Part shown: positions 9,364 to 18,170 of the stretch, piece after piece
Layout of the letters: each line of letters begins with the position of its first letter
How positions within the stretch are numbered: position 1 is the stretch's first letter
Assembly: GCF_022213065.1 (NCBI RefSeq)
Contig: NZ_JAKLJA010000015.1
Location: 62,001 to 126,000, forward strand
DNA: 64,000 bases
Reading direction: 5' to 3'
Source of the DNA: Paraburkholderia tagetis
GTDB taxonomy: Bacteria > Pseudomonadota > Gammaproteobacteria > Burkholderiales > Burkholderiaceae
Notes under the pieces: generated by a model
Told to the model about the DNA's origin: nothing
The model's database searches: none
The model's input: only the letters and a program-made list of their open reading frames with translations
Translations under genes and position numbers: made by a program

Positions 9364-9385
9364 TTTTGCGTGATGGTGGCGGTTA

Positions 9386-9638
9386 CTTGTGTTCGTGTCG
9401 GTCTATTAGCGTTGCCCCTGTGCGGTGCGGCACCTACTTTTCTTTGCAGCGGCAAAGAAAAGTAGGCAAAAGAAAGCCGCTCACACCGCTAGTGTTACGC
9501 CGTCCACCTCTTGCCTGTGATCGGAGCGGTTCCGGAGCGTCTGTCATCACGCGCCTTCCGACTGAGTGACAAAGGGCTCATTCCTCCGGCAGCGCTTCGC
9601 GTGCCGTGGGGCATAACGCAAACCAGCGGGTGCTCCCT
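9386..9638 (+). repeat. Half copy (A) of the palindromic intergenic element
   Basis: It matches the left half of the element at 50618-51177 from the outer end (cttgtgttcgtgtcggtct) through the hairpin at 9433-9466 and the ggcataa core, where similarity stops. The hairpin is a perfect 14-bp stem CCTACTTTTCTTTG with a 6-nt loop. There is no complementary right arm, so this copy is truncated. It separates the ligase from the MFS gene and may act as a partial terminator. ORFs read from it are spurious. Confidence 0.85.
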
Positions 9639-9692
9639 AAATCTCTTTATTTATAAGCATAACAAATTAACTAACATGGTTGGAGGTAGACA

Positions 9693-11033
9693 ATGGAAGA
9701 AGTTCTGCAGGATGAGGCGCTATTGAAGGCGGACAGTGGCCGTCATGTGGCAGCCGCCGTTATCGCTTCGTGTCTGGGTTGGGCACTCGATTTGTTCGAC
9801 CTGTTCGTCATTCTTTTCGTGGCTCCAGTGATTGGGCGGCTCTTTTTCCCGTCGTCGGATTCCATGATGTCGCTGGCCGCCGTTTATGCGTCGTTCGCCG
9901 TCACGTTGCTCATGCGGCCGCTCGGGTCCGCTATCTTTGGTTCGTTCGCGGATCGGCATGGCCGCAAGCGCGCGATGATCGTGTCGGTCGTGGGCGTGGG
10001 TCTGTCCACCGCTGCCTTCGGTCTGCTGCCTACCGTCGTTCAGGTCGGCGTCGTCGCGCCCATCCTGTTTCTGCTGTTGCGGCTCGTGCAGGGTGTATTC
10101 GTGGGCGGTGTGGTCGCGTCCACGCATACGATCGGCACGGAAACCGTAAGCCCGAAGTATCAGGGCGCCGTGTCCGGTTTCGTGGGCGGTGGTGGTGCGG
10201 GGTTGGGCGCCTTGTTGGCGTCGCTCGTCTATCTGGCCGCGTCCAGCGCTTTTCCGGGTGCCCAGTTCGAGGTTTGGGGCTGGCGCGTGATGTTTTTCGC
10301 GGGCATTGTGAGTTCGGTGCTCGGCGTATTCGTCTTCAGCCGGCTCGAAGAATCGCCCGTTTGGGCCGCACTCGCAGCGCAAAAGCGTGCCGGCGCTGCC
10401 AGGAGTCAGGCTGCGTCGCCGCTTCGTACGCTGTTTTCGAAGCAGTACCGCTCGATACTCTTCGTGAATCTCCTGTTGACCATTGGCGGCGGCAGCGGCT
10501 ATTACCTGACCTCGGGCTATCTGCCGACTTTTCTCAAGGTGGTCAATCGCACGCCCAATGGCGAAGCCGGTCTGATTCTGCTGATTTCGAGTGTGGCCGT
10601 GATCGTTGCCTCGACGGCGGCCGGCCATCTGAGCACGTTGATCGGGAGAAAGCGCTGCTTTATCTGGCTCGGCGTGGTTCGGCTCGTTGCCTTTCCGGTG
10701 CTCTTTATCGCGATGGCGCAGGCCCACGATACGTTCGCGGTCGCCATTTATGCGGTGCTGTTGAGCGCGCTCGGCAGCGCCGGGTATGCGCCGATCCTGA
10801 TCTTTCTGAACGAGCGCTTCCCTACGTCGATTCGTGCGTCGGGCACGGGCTTGTCATGGAACATCGGCTTCGCTATCGGCGGCATGATGCCCACGGTCGT
10901 CTCCATGCTCGCTCATACGCCCGCGCATTTGCCGGTCGTGCTGGCAAGTGCGCTGGCGGCGATTAGCGTGCTGTTTCTCGTCGGTGCGTTTGTCGTGCCG
11001 GAAACTAAGGGGCGGCTCGCCCAGGAGGCGTGA
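9693..11033 (+). CDS. MFS transporter, metabolite:H+ symporter type
   Basis: A 446-residue, 12-helix major facilitator carrier. The inter-helix 2/3 signature FGSFADRHGRKRAMI and an acidic GWALDLFDLFV first helix place it near the aromatic-acid/sialate symporters. ATG 9693 follows GGAGG. Upstream (9640-9690) is an unusually AT-rich stretch likely to hold its own promoter. It is separated from the ligase by half-element A, so it may be transcribed apart from the enzyme genes. It probably imports the acid used by the preceding cluster (inference from position). Confidence 0.85.
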   Translation: MEEVLQDEALLKADSGRHVAAAVIASCLGWALDLFDLFVILFVAPVIGRLFFPSSDSMMSLAAVYASFAVTLLMRPLGSAIFGSFADRHGRKRAMIVSVVGVGLSTAAFGLLPTVVQVGVVAPILFLLLRLVQGVFVGGVVASTHTIGTETVSPKYQGAVSGFVGGGGAGLGALLASLVYLAASSAFPGAQFEVWGWRVMFFAGIVSSVLGVFVFSRLEESPVWAALAAQKRAGAARSQAASPLRTLFSKQYRSILFVNLLLTIGGGSGYYLTSGYLPTFLKVVNRTPNGEAGLILLISSVAVIVASTAAGHLSTLIGRKRCFIWLGVVRLVAFPVLFIAMAQAHDTFAVAIYAVLLSALGSAGYAPILIFLNERFPTSIRASGTGLSWNIGFAIGGMMPTVVSMLAHTPAHLPVVLASALAAISVLFLVGAFVVPETKGRLAQEA

Positions 11034-11170
11034 TTGGGTGACTGCGCGGGCTGCGGTTCCGTCCGTGAGCGCTTGAAATTGAGCATCGCGTCGCCGCGCG
11101 TTGTGCAGCCGCGCAGCCGCGGCGGCGTCGCTCTCGCGGCTCGCTTTCTGGCGCGCTGTTCAACTCACAC

Positions 11171-11917
11171 TCACGCCACGCCCACGCATACTGCCACCAC
11201 AATCGAGCCGATCAGCAGCCCCGCGCCCACGGTCTTGCGCTTGTTCAGTTCCGTCCACAGCAGCACGCCCGTAAGCGAAAGCAGCATCAGCGCGCCCGCG
11301 AAACTGTCGATGAACAGCACCCAGCCGATGCTCATGCCCACGCCCTTGTGCAGGTTCGAAAGCGTCGGGAGCAACGCGTTCTCATTGCGCTTGAGCGTGA
11401 GGTGGTCGTTGCCGGCCCAGTAATCGACCATCACGCTCTCCTGAGGCGAAGAGAACGTCATCTGCCAATGCTCGGGCTGCACGGTCTTGCGATCGCCCCA
11501 GGCCACCGCGCGCGCGGGCTCTTTCTGCATCCGGCCCACGCGTGCCGGCAGCTTGAGATCGGCTTGCGATTTCAGCCATTGCGCCAGCTCGCGCGGCGTC
11601 GCGGGCGCGGGGTCGGGCAGCGCGACCTGCAGCGTCGAAACCTGCGGCGCACCCGTCGAGATGTGCAGCGGCCCGGCGCGATGGTTGAGCACGAAACCTG
11701 TTGCGCCAAACAGCAGGCCGAGCGCCGCGCCCCAGAGCCCCACCCAGCCATGCACCTTGCGCAGCCACTTGATGAAGCTCGCGCGGCGTGAACGCTTGGT
11801 GCGCCCGGTGCTGTCGATGCGATCGTCGCGATCGTCGCGCTCATCACGTTCATTGCGTGCTTCGGCTTCGAGCCGCGTGCGCGGCGCGTCGATCTCGGCG
11901 GTGCTGGTCAGGCTCAT
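11171..11917 (-). CDS. PepSY-associated inner-membrane protein
   Basis: A 248-residue membrane protein. A charged, disordered N-terminus (ERDERDDRDD) precedes the first TM (WVGLWGAALGLLFGATGFVL) in the PepSY-TM context RKVHGWVGLW. A periplasmic PepSY-like region and two C-terminal helices follow. Proteins of this type sit next to siderophore receptors and are suspected of helping ferric-siderophore reduction. It is the last gene of the iron operon, overlapping the upstream stop by ATGA. Confidence 0.8.
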   Translation of the reverse strand: MSLTSTAEIDAPRTRLEAEARNERDERDDRDDRIDSTGRTKRSRRASFIKWLRKVHGWVGLWGAALGLLFGATGFVLNHRAGPLHISTGAPQVSTLQVALPDPAPATPRELAQWLKSQADLKLPARVGRMQKEPARAVAWGDRKTVQPEHWQMTFSSPQESVMVDYWAGNDHLTLKRNENALLPTLSNLHKGVGMSIGWVLFIDSFAGALMLLSLTGVLLWTELNKRKTVGAGLLIGSIVVAVCVGVA

Positions 11918-12597
11918 GTTTCGCTCCAGAGTCGCAGAAGGTTGTGATAACAGCCCACGAGACTGCGGCGTGCGCTCGCGTCGGCGTCGCTTGCGTTCAG
12001 CCGCTGGATGGCGGTGTCCATATCGAATAGCAAGGCGCGCTTCGTGTCGTCGCGCACGAGGCTTTGCACCCAGAAGAAGCTCGCCACGCGCGCGCCGCGC
12101 GTGACCGGCCTGACCTGATGCAGGCTCGTGGCCGGGTAGACGATCATGTCGCCGGCCGGCAGTTTGACTTCCTGCACGCCATAGGTGTCTTCGACCACGA
12201 GTTCACCGCCGTCGTATTCGTCGGGCGCGCAGAGGAACAGCGTGACCGAAACATCGGTGCGCAGTTTCTGGCCATTGGGCAGCACGCGCACCGCGCCGTC
12301 GACATGGCTGCCGAACGTCATGCCGCCTTCATAGCGGTTAAAGAGCGGCGGATATACCTGGTTGGGCAGCGCGGCGCTGATGAAGAGCGGATTGCGCTCG
12401 ATGGCCGCGAGCACCACGTCGCCCAGCTCGCGCGCGAGCGGCGTGTGCTCGGCAATCTGCCGGTTATGCTTGACGGGCGCGCCCGACCATCCGGCCGTGG
12501 CGCGGCCGTCCACCCAGGCATCGCCCGCGTGGTCGAGCCGCTCGCGCAGCGCGCGCACCTGCTCCGGTGTCAGTACGTTGGGGACGTGGATCAGCAT
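11914..12597 (-). CDS. piuC: PKHD-type Fe(II)/2-oxoglutarate dioxygenase (PiuC/YbiX)
   Basis: A 227-residue enzyme. I start it at ATG 12597, with GGAGGGAAACA upstream. A longer in-frame ORF would read through the 12-bp repeats and is not credible. The HxD...H iron triad is visible (GSHVDG, SLHQV), as is the 2-oxoglutarate arginine in RGARVASFFW. PiuC/YbiX proteins accompany Fiu-type receptors; their substrate is unsettled. It is translationally coupled to the PepSY gene and follows the receptor gene after the tandem repeat. Confidence 0.9.
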   Translation of the reverse strand: MLIHVPNVLTPEQVRALRERLDHAGDAWVDGRATAGWSGAPVKHNRQIAEHTPLARELGDVVLAAIERNPLFISAALPNQVYPPLFNRYEGGMTFGSHVDGAVRVLPNGQKLRTDVSVTLFLCAPDEYDGGELVVEDTYGVQEVKLPAGDMIVYPATSLHQVRPVTRGARVASFFWVQSLVRDDTKRALLFDMDTAIQRLNASDADASARRSLVGCYHNLLRLWSET

Positions 12598-12655
12598 CGC
12601 GTGTTTCCCTCCTGTGTTGCGTGTTGCTTGCCTGGAACCGGTGCTTTTAGAAACG

Positions 12656-12727
12656 GCTTCAGAACCAGCTTCAGAACCGGCTTCAGAACCGGCTTCAGAA
12701 CCGGCTTCAGAACCGGCTTCAGAACCG
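12656..12727. repeat. Six tandem copies of a 12-bp unit spanning the receptor stop codon
   Basis: The plus-strand unit gcttcagaaccg is repeated six times without gaps; the first copy has one mismatch. The copy nearest the receptor gene contains its last codons and stop (minus strand CGG TTC TGA). The array looks like expansion of the gene's own 3' end into the spacer before piuC. Every copy again encodes Arg-Phe-stop in the receptor frame. Confidence 0.95.
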
Positions 12728-15004
12728 ATAATTCGCCGTGGCGAGGAACGTGCGTCCAATGCCCGGCACCGAACGTCCGCCATCGGACTGCACGAGCGCG
12801 TCGTAGTAGAACTTGTTGGTGATGTTCAGCAGATTGAGCTGCACGTCCCACTTCTTCTCGTGATACGCGGCCATGGCGTCCCAGCGCGTATAGCCGCCGG
12901 TCTCCACATAGTTCGTGTTCGACGCATAGCGCGACGACATATAGGTCGGCCCGCCGCCGATCTCCCAATGCGGCGTGAACGCATAGGTGGTCCACAGCGT
13001 GAAGGTGTTGCGCGGCGTGTTGGCTGGTGTGTGCCCTTGGGTGCCGTCGAGCGCCTTGAGCACCACGCCGTCCATATACGTGTAGCCCGCGAACACTTGC
13101 CACTTGTTGGTGATGTGGCCCGTCGCGCTCGCCTGGAAGCCGCGCACGCGAATGTCGCCTTCGAGTGTGTATTCGCCGGTCGAAGTCTGCGTGCGTGCGT
13201 TGTCCTTCTCTTGCTGGAAGAACGCCGACGTCACCGAGAGATTGCCGTCCAGCAGGTCCCATTTGCCGCCCACTTCATACGACTTCGTGTGCTCGGGCGA
13301 GAGGTTCTGCGTCTTGTTCGTGACGGTAAGCGCTTCGAGCGACGGATTGAACGAGGTGCCGTACGAGAAGTAATACGACTGCCAGTCCGTGGGCTGGTAG
13401 ATCGCACCTGCGCGCACGCTCGTGAACGTGTTGGTCTGGTCGGCGTAGGACGGTGCGCTCACCGTGTTCGCAATGTGCGCCTGGAAGCGATCCCAGCGCA
13501 GACCGCCGATGAGCTTCCAGTGCTCGCCGATCGACATCGTTTCGTTGAAATACGCGGCCAGCGAAGTCGCGCCCGATTCCGCGTGATTGCCCACGGTCTG
13601 CGTGACATTCGAGGGCGTCGGAATATAGACGGGATCGAGCAGCGAAACGATCGGCAGGTTGTTGCGCGTGTAGGCCTGGTTCGTATAGCTGTCGTGGCCG
13701 ACTTCGACGCCCGCGATCATCTCGTGCTTCACGATGCCGGTGGTGAACTTGTATTGCGCCATCGTATCGTTGTAGATCGAGTGGTTCTCGATCACGCGGT
13801 CATGGCTCGCGAGTTTCACGTAGAGACTGGAAAGCGGCAGCGTCGTGTAGTTGCCGTTCTTGAGCGCGGTGCTCGATGCGAGCGGGCCGGTGAGTACGGC
13901 GCCCGGCGCGCTCTCGCGCGCGTCGGTGAGCGAGTGTGAGAACTGCGTCTGGTTGCTGATCTTGAACTGGTCGTTGAACGTGTGATCGATGCGAGCCGAT
14001 ACGGTTTGCACGTCCTGGATCGTGCGGTCGTCGGTGAGGCCGTAGAAGGTGCGCTTCGAAGGCGAGAACGGATGCCCGTTGATCGACTGCACGCCGTAGT
14101 CGGGCATATCGTAGTTGTGCTGAATGAGCGCCGAGAGCGTGATCTCGGTGGGCGTGCCAATGCCAAAGCGCAACTCGGGGGCGAAGCCGTAATCCTTGTT
14201 CTTCATCTCGTCGCGCGTCGAGCCCATCGACTGGCCGAACGCGTTCAGGCGGAACGCGGCGTGGTCGCCGAGCGGACGGTCCACGTCGATCGAGGTGCGA
14301 TAGCGGTCGTCGGTGCCGAGCGTTGCCGAGACTTCGGTGAGCGGCTTGCGCGTCGCGTGCTTGGTCACCTGATTGATCACGCCGCCCGTCGAGCCGCGCC
14401 CGAACAGCATCGACGACGGGCCATAGAGCACTTCGATCGACTCGAGATCGAAGGTGTCGCGGTAGTACTGGTTGCGATCGCGAAAGCCGTCGAGGTAGAT
14501 GTCGTTCTGGGCCGTGAAGCCGCGCAGGTTGATGTTATTGCCGATCTGTCCGCCTTCCGCGCCGCCGATGGTGATGCCCGGCGCGTTGCGCAGGGCGTCC
14601 TGGAACGACGTGGCGCCTTGCGATTGCATCACGGCCTTGTTGATGACCGTGACGGTTTGCGGGATGTCGCGCAGCGCCGTGGGCGTCTTCGCGCCAACGG
14701 TCGAGGTTTCCGCCTGGAAGTCGTGGGCGTTCTGGCTTGTGGCCTGGCCCGAGACGGAGATTGCGGGCAGCGTGGCGTTGTCCGTTGCCGCGCCGGTCGA
14801 GCCAGCCGCGCCGGCCGGCGGTGCCGGGTGCTGCGGAGCGGGGGCCGGCGCGACGGCGGCGGCACTGGAGGCAGCGGCAGCAGTAGCGGCAGCCGCAGCA
14901 GTAGCGGTAGCAGCGGCAGGCGCGTTCTGCGCGAGCGCGGACGAAGCAAAAGGTACGGCAAAGGCCAGCGCGAGCGCACTCGCGAGCGGCGTCCTGTTCA
15001 ACAT
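12719..15004 (-). CDS. fiu: TonB-dependent siderophore receptor (Fiu-like)
   Basis: A 761-residue outer-membrane receptor. Start ATG 15004 is chosen because the signal peptide (LASALALAFAVPFASSALAQ) follows directly. An Ala/Pro-rich linker leads to the plug domain (TVTVINKAVMQSQGATSFQD, NINLRGF, VLYGPSSMLFGRGSTGGVIN) and a 22-strand barrel ending in the canonical C-terminal aromatic (NYRF). The plug resembles catecholate receptors Fiu/FiuA. It is first in the operon with piuC and the PepSY gene. A Fur-like box lies upstream. The stop codon lies in a tandem repeat. Confidence 0.9.
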   Translation of the reverse strand: MLNRTPLASALALAFAVPFASSALAQNAPAAATATAAAAATAAAASSAAAVAPAPAPQHPAPPAGAAGSTGAATDNATLPAISVSGQATSQNAHDFQAETSTVGAKTPTALRDIPQTVTVINKAVMQSQGATSFQDALRNAPGITIGGAEGGQIGNNINLRGFTAQNDIYLDGFRDRNQYYRDTFDLESIEVLYGPSSMLFGRGSTGGVINQVTKHATRKPLTEVSATLGTDDRYRTSIDVDRPLGDHAAFRLNAFGQSMGSTRDEMKNKDYGFAPELRFGIGTPTEITLSALIQHNYDMPDYGVQSINGHPFSPSKRTFYGLTDDRTIQDVQTVSARIDHTFNDQFKISNQTQFSHSLTDARESAPGAVLTGPLASSTALKNGNYTTLPLSSLYVKLASHDRVIENHSIYNDTMAQYKFTTGIVKHEMIAGVEVGHDSYTNQAYTRNNLPIVSLLDPVYIPTPSNVTQTVGNHAESGATSLAAYFNETMSIGEHWKLIGGLRWDRFQAHIANTVSAPSYADQTNTFTSVRAGAIYQPTDWQSYYFSYGTSFNPSLEALTVTNKTQNLSPEHTKSYEVGGKWDLLDGNLSVTSAFFQQEKDNARTQTSTGEYTLEGDIRVRGFQASATGHITNKWQVFAGYTYMDGVVLKALDGTQGHTPANTPRNTFTLWTTYAFTPHWEIGGGPTYMSSRYASNTNYVETGGYTRWDAMAAYHEKKWDVQLNLLNITNKFYYDALVQSDGGRSVPGIGRTFLATANYRF

Positions 15005-15158
15005 GGGGGCCCTGTGCAAGGAAAAACCCGGGCGATCGATCGCGAGCAGATGACGCGAGAGGCGCGGGTGGGTTGGCTGGCTGGGCCGCCCCACATGCAC
15101 GGGGAAACGACGCTAGGCTGGCTGGTCCTGTTTAAAAACGTCCCGGACTGTGCGGGGT

Positions 15159-15177
15159 AATGAGAATCGATATCATT
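15159..15177 (-). promoter_or_regulatory. Fur-box-like operator upstream of the receptor
   Basis: AATGAGAATCGATATCATT is an imperfect palindrome close to the Fur consensus of inverted AATGAT-type half-sites. It lies about 155 bp upstream of the receptor start in the gene-free stretch 15005-15409. Iron repression of fiu-piuC is the expected behaviour. The same stretch also holds a 10-bp tandem repeat (about 15243-15275, ttcccattgc unit), and nothing else is recognisable in it. Confidence 0.65.
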
Positions 15178-15409
15178 CCATATATTCCCGTTTGTTTCAA
15201 TCGGGCGGCGGCGTTTCAGCAACACTTTGGGCTTTCGCGCTGCTTCCCCATTGCTTCCCATTGCTTCCCATTGCTTGCGCACTCGTTCGGTGTTGTCTGC
15301 GCCTGCAACGGCTTTACTTGTCAGATGAAAAGCGCTGCCTATACTTTCTTAATGTCATTTCCAATGCACTGTGGATGACCGATGGCAACCCCAAGGGAGG
15401 GGCTCCACG

Positions 15410-15637
15410 ATGACATTGCTCGACCAGGAAATTGCGCACATCACGCGTGCGGTGCGGTCCTCGTCTTCCAGACCCGCCGCCGAGACCGTCCTGCCGCCCG
15501 CGTACTGGCGCAGGCGGCTGAATGAATTGCTCGGCTCGGAGCACCTGACCAAGGCGCAGTTGAGCGCGATCGACTCGCTGCTGCGCGAGCTGGACAGCTA
15601 CGAGGCGCAAAACGCCGCGAGCCGGCGCGCCAGTTGA
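15410..15637 (+). CDS. Small conserved-looking hypothetical protein
   Basis: A 75-residue protein starting at ATG 15410 behind GGGAGGGG. It is helical, with an Arg-rich middle (LPPAYWRRRLNELLG) and a leucine-rich HLTKAQLSAIDSLLRELDSYEA helix. There are no catalytic motifs, TM segments or signal peptide. I have the impression of similar short proteins in other Burkholderiaceae but cannot verify it. It lies divergent from the receptor and upstream of the amaA-like gene. Confidence 0.6.
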   Translation: MTLLDQEIAHITRAVRSSSSRPAAETVLPPAYWRRRLNELLGSEHLTKAQLSAIDSLLRELDSYEAQNAASRRAS

Positions 15638-15827
15638 TGATGAAGATGCATTAACCTGTTCCGAAATATCGTTTGGCGTTTCATCTGCTTGATCAATACA
15701 CTCTGTCCGGCGTCGCGTTGGGAGACCGCGTCGAGCGAGAGCCATTCGGGCTGTATGACCGCGCAGGCAAAGGTCCCAACCAGTCCCAAGCGGCGGCTCC
15801 AATCGGCCCCGGATCGGCTCCAATCGC

Positions 15828-17096
15828 ATGCAAAACTTCTACGAATCCACCGTCACTCGTCAGCCTTATCCGCAACTGAGCGGTAAGGTCGACACGCAGG
15901 TCTGCATCATCGGCGGCGGCCTCGCGGGCCTGAACACCGCGCTTGGGCTCGTCGAGCGCGGGGTGCGCGACGTGGTCGTGCTCGATGGCGAGCGCGTTGG
16001 CTTTGGCGCATCGGGCCGCAACGGCGGCTTCGTGTTTGGCGGCTACAGTCTCGACAATGGCGACCTGCTCGGCACGCTTGGGGCCGGCAAGGCGCGCCAT
16101 CTGTATGGCCTCACGATCGAAGCCGTGGACCTGATTCGTGCGCGCGTCGCGCGCTACGGCATCGATTGCGATCTCGTCGACCGTGGCGTGATGCTGGCGA
16201 ACTGGTTCGACGATGCATCGAAGCTGGACGCCTTGCGCTCGCTGATGAAGCGCGATTTCGGCGTCGAGTGGGAGCCGGTGGCGAAGGACGCGTTGCGTGC
16301 ACGATTGAAGACCACGCGCTATCACGGCGGGCTCTTCGAACCCAACGCTTTTCATTTCCATCCGCTCAAATACGTGCTGGGCGTCGCGCATGCCGCGGCG
16401 CAGGGCGGTGCGCGCATCCATGAGCAATCGCCGGCACGTTCGATCGAGCGCGTTGGCGCGGGTTTCGTTGTGCGCACACCGACTGGCACGGTGTCGGCGA
16501 AGGACGTGGTATTCGCCTGCGGCGGCTATGCGCGCGGCGTCTCGCAGCGCATCGAGCGCGCGGTTCTGCCTATTGCGACCTATGTGATCGCAACCGAGCC
16601 GCTGGGCGCGCGCCTTGCTGATGCAATCGACGCGCCTTATGCCGTCTACGACACACGCTTTGCGTTCGACTATTACCGTCCGCTGAAGGACACGCGCATT
16701 TTGTGGGGGGGCCGCATTTCGGTGCTCGATCGCGGCCCGGAGGCCATCGCGCGGCTGCTCAGGCGCGACCTCGTGCGCGTGTATCCGCAACTGGCGGACG
16801 TGAAGATCGAGTATGCGTGGGGCGGGCTGATGAGCTATGCGCGGCACAAGATGCCGCAAATCGGCCGCGACGGCGATGGTGTCTGGCACGCGATCGCTTT
16901 TGGCGGGCACGGCATGGCGCCCACCACGGTTGCAGGCGAAACGCTCGCCGACGCATTGGCGCTGGGACAGCCGGTGCCGGACGGCTTTGCCGCGTTCGGC
17001 CTGTCCCGCACCTTCGGCCTGGCCGGTCTCGCGGCCGCGCAGCTTACCTACACTGCGTTTCAGACGCGCGACGCGCTGGCCGCCTGGCGGAACTGA
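15828..17096 (+). CDS. amaA: FAD-dependent amine oxidase, probable L-pipecolate oxidase (AmaA-like)
   Basis: A 422-residue DAO-family flavoprotein. The Rossmann motif CIIGGGLAGLNTALGLVERG lies near the N-terminus, FGASGRNGGFVFGG is the conserved second motif, and the C-terminal AFGGHGMAPTTVAGETLAD binds FAD. Homologs are often named gamma-glutamylputrescine oxidase (PuuB). Here the neighbours are a LysR gene, a DUF1338 enzyme, amaB and an aminotransferase, which mirrors the Pseudomonas putida amaA-amaB-regulator-hglS region. On that basis L-pipecolate oxidation is preferred over putrescine. It is convergent with the LysR gene. Confidence 0.72.
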   Translation: MQNFYESTVTRQPYPQLSGKVDTQVCIIGGGLAGLNTALGLVERGVRDVVVLDGERVGFGASGRNGGFVFGGYSLDNGDLLGTLGAGKARHLYGLTIEAVDLIRARVARYGIDCDLVDRGVMLANWFDDASKLDALRSLMKRDFGVEWEPVAKDALRARLKTTRYHGGLFEPNAFHFHPLKYVLGVAHAAAQGGARIHEQSPARSIERVGAGFVVRTPTGTVSAKDVVFACGGYARGVSQRIERAVLPIATYVIATEPLGARLADAIDAPYAVYDTRFAFDYYRPLKDTRILWGGRISVLDRGPEAIARLLRRDLVRVYPQLADVKIEYAWGGLMSYARHKMPQIGRDGDGVWHAIAFGGHGMAPTTVAGETLADALALGQPVPDGFAAFGLSRTFGLAGLAAAQLTYTAFQTRDALAAWRN

Positions 17097-17119
17097 GCGC
17101 CGCTATTGCTCATCGCTCA

Positions 17120-18034
17120 TCACTCCACGCCGGCATACGCTCCCGCCTGTTCCAGGAGCCACGCGCGAAACGCTTCAAGCGGTTTGCCGTGGCTGAATTC
17201 CGTTGGATAGACGAGATAGTAAGCGGCTTCCGAGCCCGTATTCTGTTGCGCCTGCGATTCGAGGGGAATCACGAGGCCCAGGTGCTTGAGCTGCCCTTCG
17301 ACGAGAAATCGAGGCACGAGCGCAATGCCCAGTCCCGCCGCCGCGCCCGCGGTGAGCATCGTATGCAGTTCATATCGAACGCCTTGCATTGTGGCGTTAT
17401 CTTCGACGCCCAGTGACGCAAACCATTGCGACCAACCATGCGGCCGCGTGGTCGAATGGAGCAGCGGATACGCGAGCAGTTCATGCGCCTTTTTGATCGG
17501 CTTCTTCAACAGGGCCGGCGAGCAGATCGGCACCACTTCTTCGCCAAACAAATAATCGGAAGTCGTGCCGGGCCACGTGGGTTTTCCGTAATGAATGGCG
17601 GCTTCGAAATGCGATTCGTCGAATGAAAACGTGTCCGTTCGCACGCCCATGTTGATCCGCACATCGGCATGACGATCGTTGAAGTCCTTCATGCGCGGAA
17701 TTAACCATTCGGAAGCAAAGGTCGGCAGGACGGCCAGTTCGAGATAGCCGCCACCGCTGCCGTGCACGATGATCGAGAGGGTGTCCTTGTCGAGATTTTC
17801 CAGCGAGCGGCGCACCTGCACGCCGTAAAGCTTGCCCGCGCGGGTCAGGACCACGCGCTGCCTGGCGCGCACAAAGAGGCGCACGCCAAGGCCCGATTCG
17901 AGCGTGGCGATCTGCCGTGACACGGCGCTTTCCGTGAGAAAGAGCTCCTTGGCCGCCTGGGTGAAACTTTCATGCCGCGCGGCCGCTTCGAAGGCGATCA
18001 GCGCGCTCATGTTGGGGATCCTGAATTTGCGCAT
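17120..18034 (-). CDS. LysR-family regulator (GcvA-like) of the lysine/aminoadipate cluster
   Basis: A 304-residue LysR regulator. The winged helix is at the N-terminus (RHESFTQAAKELFLTESAVSRQIATLESGLG) and the effector domain follows. It is divergent from the DUF1338 gene across 136 bp, the usual LysR arrangement, so it likely controls that promoter. In P. putida an equivalent LysR gene lies in the ama/hglS region. It has no unusual features. Confidence 0.88.
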   Translation of the reverse strand: MRKFRIPNMSALIAFEAAARHESFTQAAKELFLTESAVSRQIATLESGLGVRLFVRARQRVVLTRAGKLYGVQVRRSLENLDKDTLSIIVHGSGGGYLELAVLPTFASEWLIPRMKDFNDRHADVRINMGVRTDTFSFDESHFEAAIHYGKPTWPGTTSDYLFGEEVVPICSPALLKKPIKKAHELLAYPLLHSTTRPHGWSQWFASLGVEDNATMQGVRYELHTMLTAGAAAGLGIALVPRFLVEGQLKHLGLVIPLESQAQQNTGSEAAYYLVYPTEFSHGKPLEAFRAWLLEQAGAYAGVE

Positions 18035-18117
18035 GATGGTTCCAAAAACTCATCGACTGGCAATTTTATGTCACTTTACGGCGAGCGTGGCGTTTTGAAT
18101 AATCTATAAAAAGCACT

Positions 18118-18142
18118 GCGCGGGATCGAATGAATCCCGCGC
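18118..18142 (+). promoter_or_regulatory. Perfect inverted repeat in the leader of the DUF1338 gene
   Basis: GCGCGGGAT, 7-nt spacer, ATCCCGCGC: a 9-bp perfect palindrome arm pair about 8 bp downstream of a TATAAA box (18105-18110) and 28 bp before the start codon. It could be an operator for the divergent LysR protein or a leader hairpin. Position favours repression or fine tuning, but nothing proves either. Confidence 0.45.
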
Positions 18143-18170
18143 CCGATTTGCTGGGATCTGGGAGATGGCA

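Noticed and set aside
12656..12727. CRISPR-like array
   Set aside because: Units are 12 bp with no spacers; it is a simple tandem repeat.
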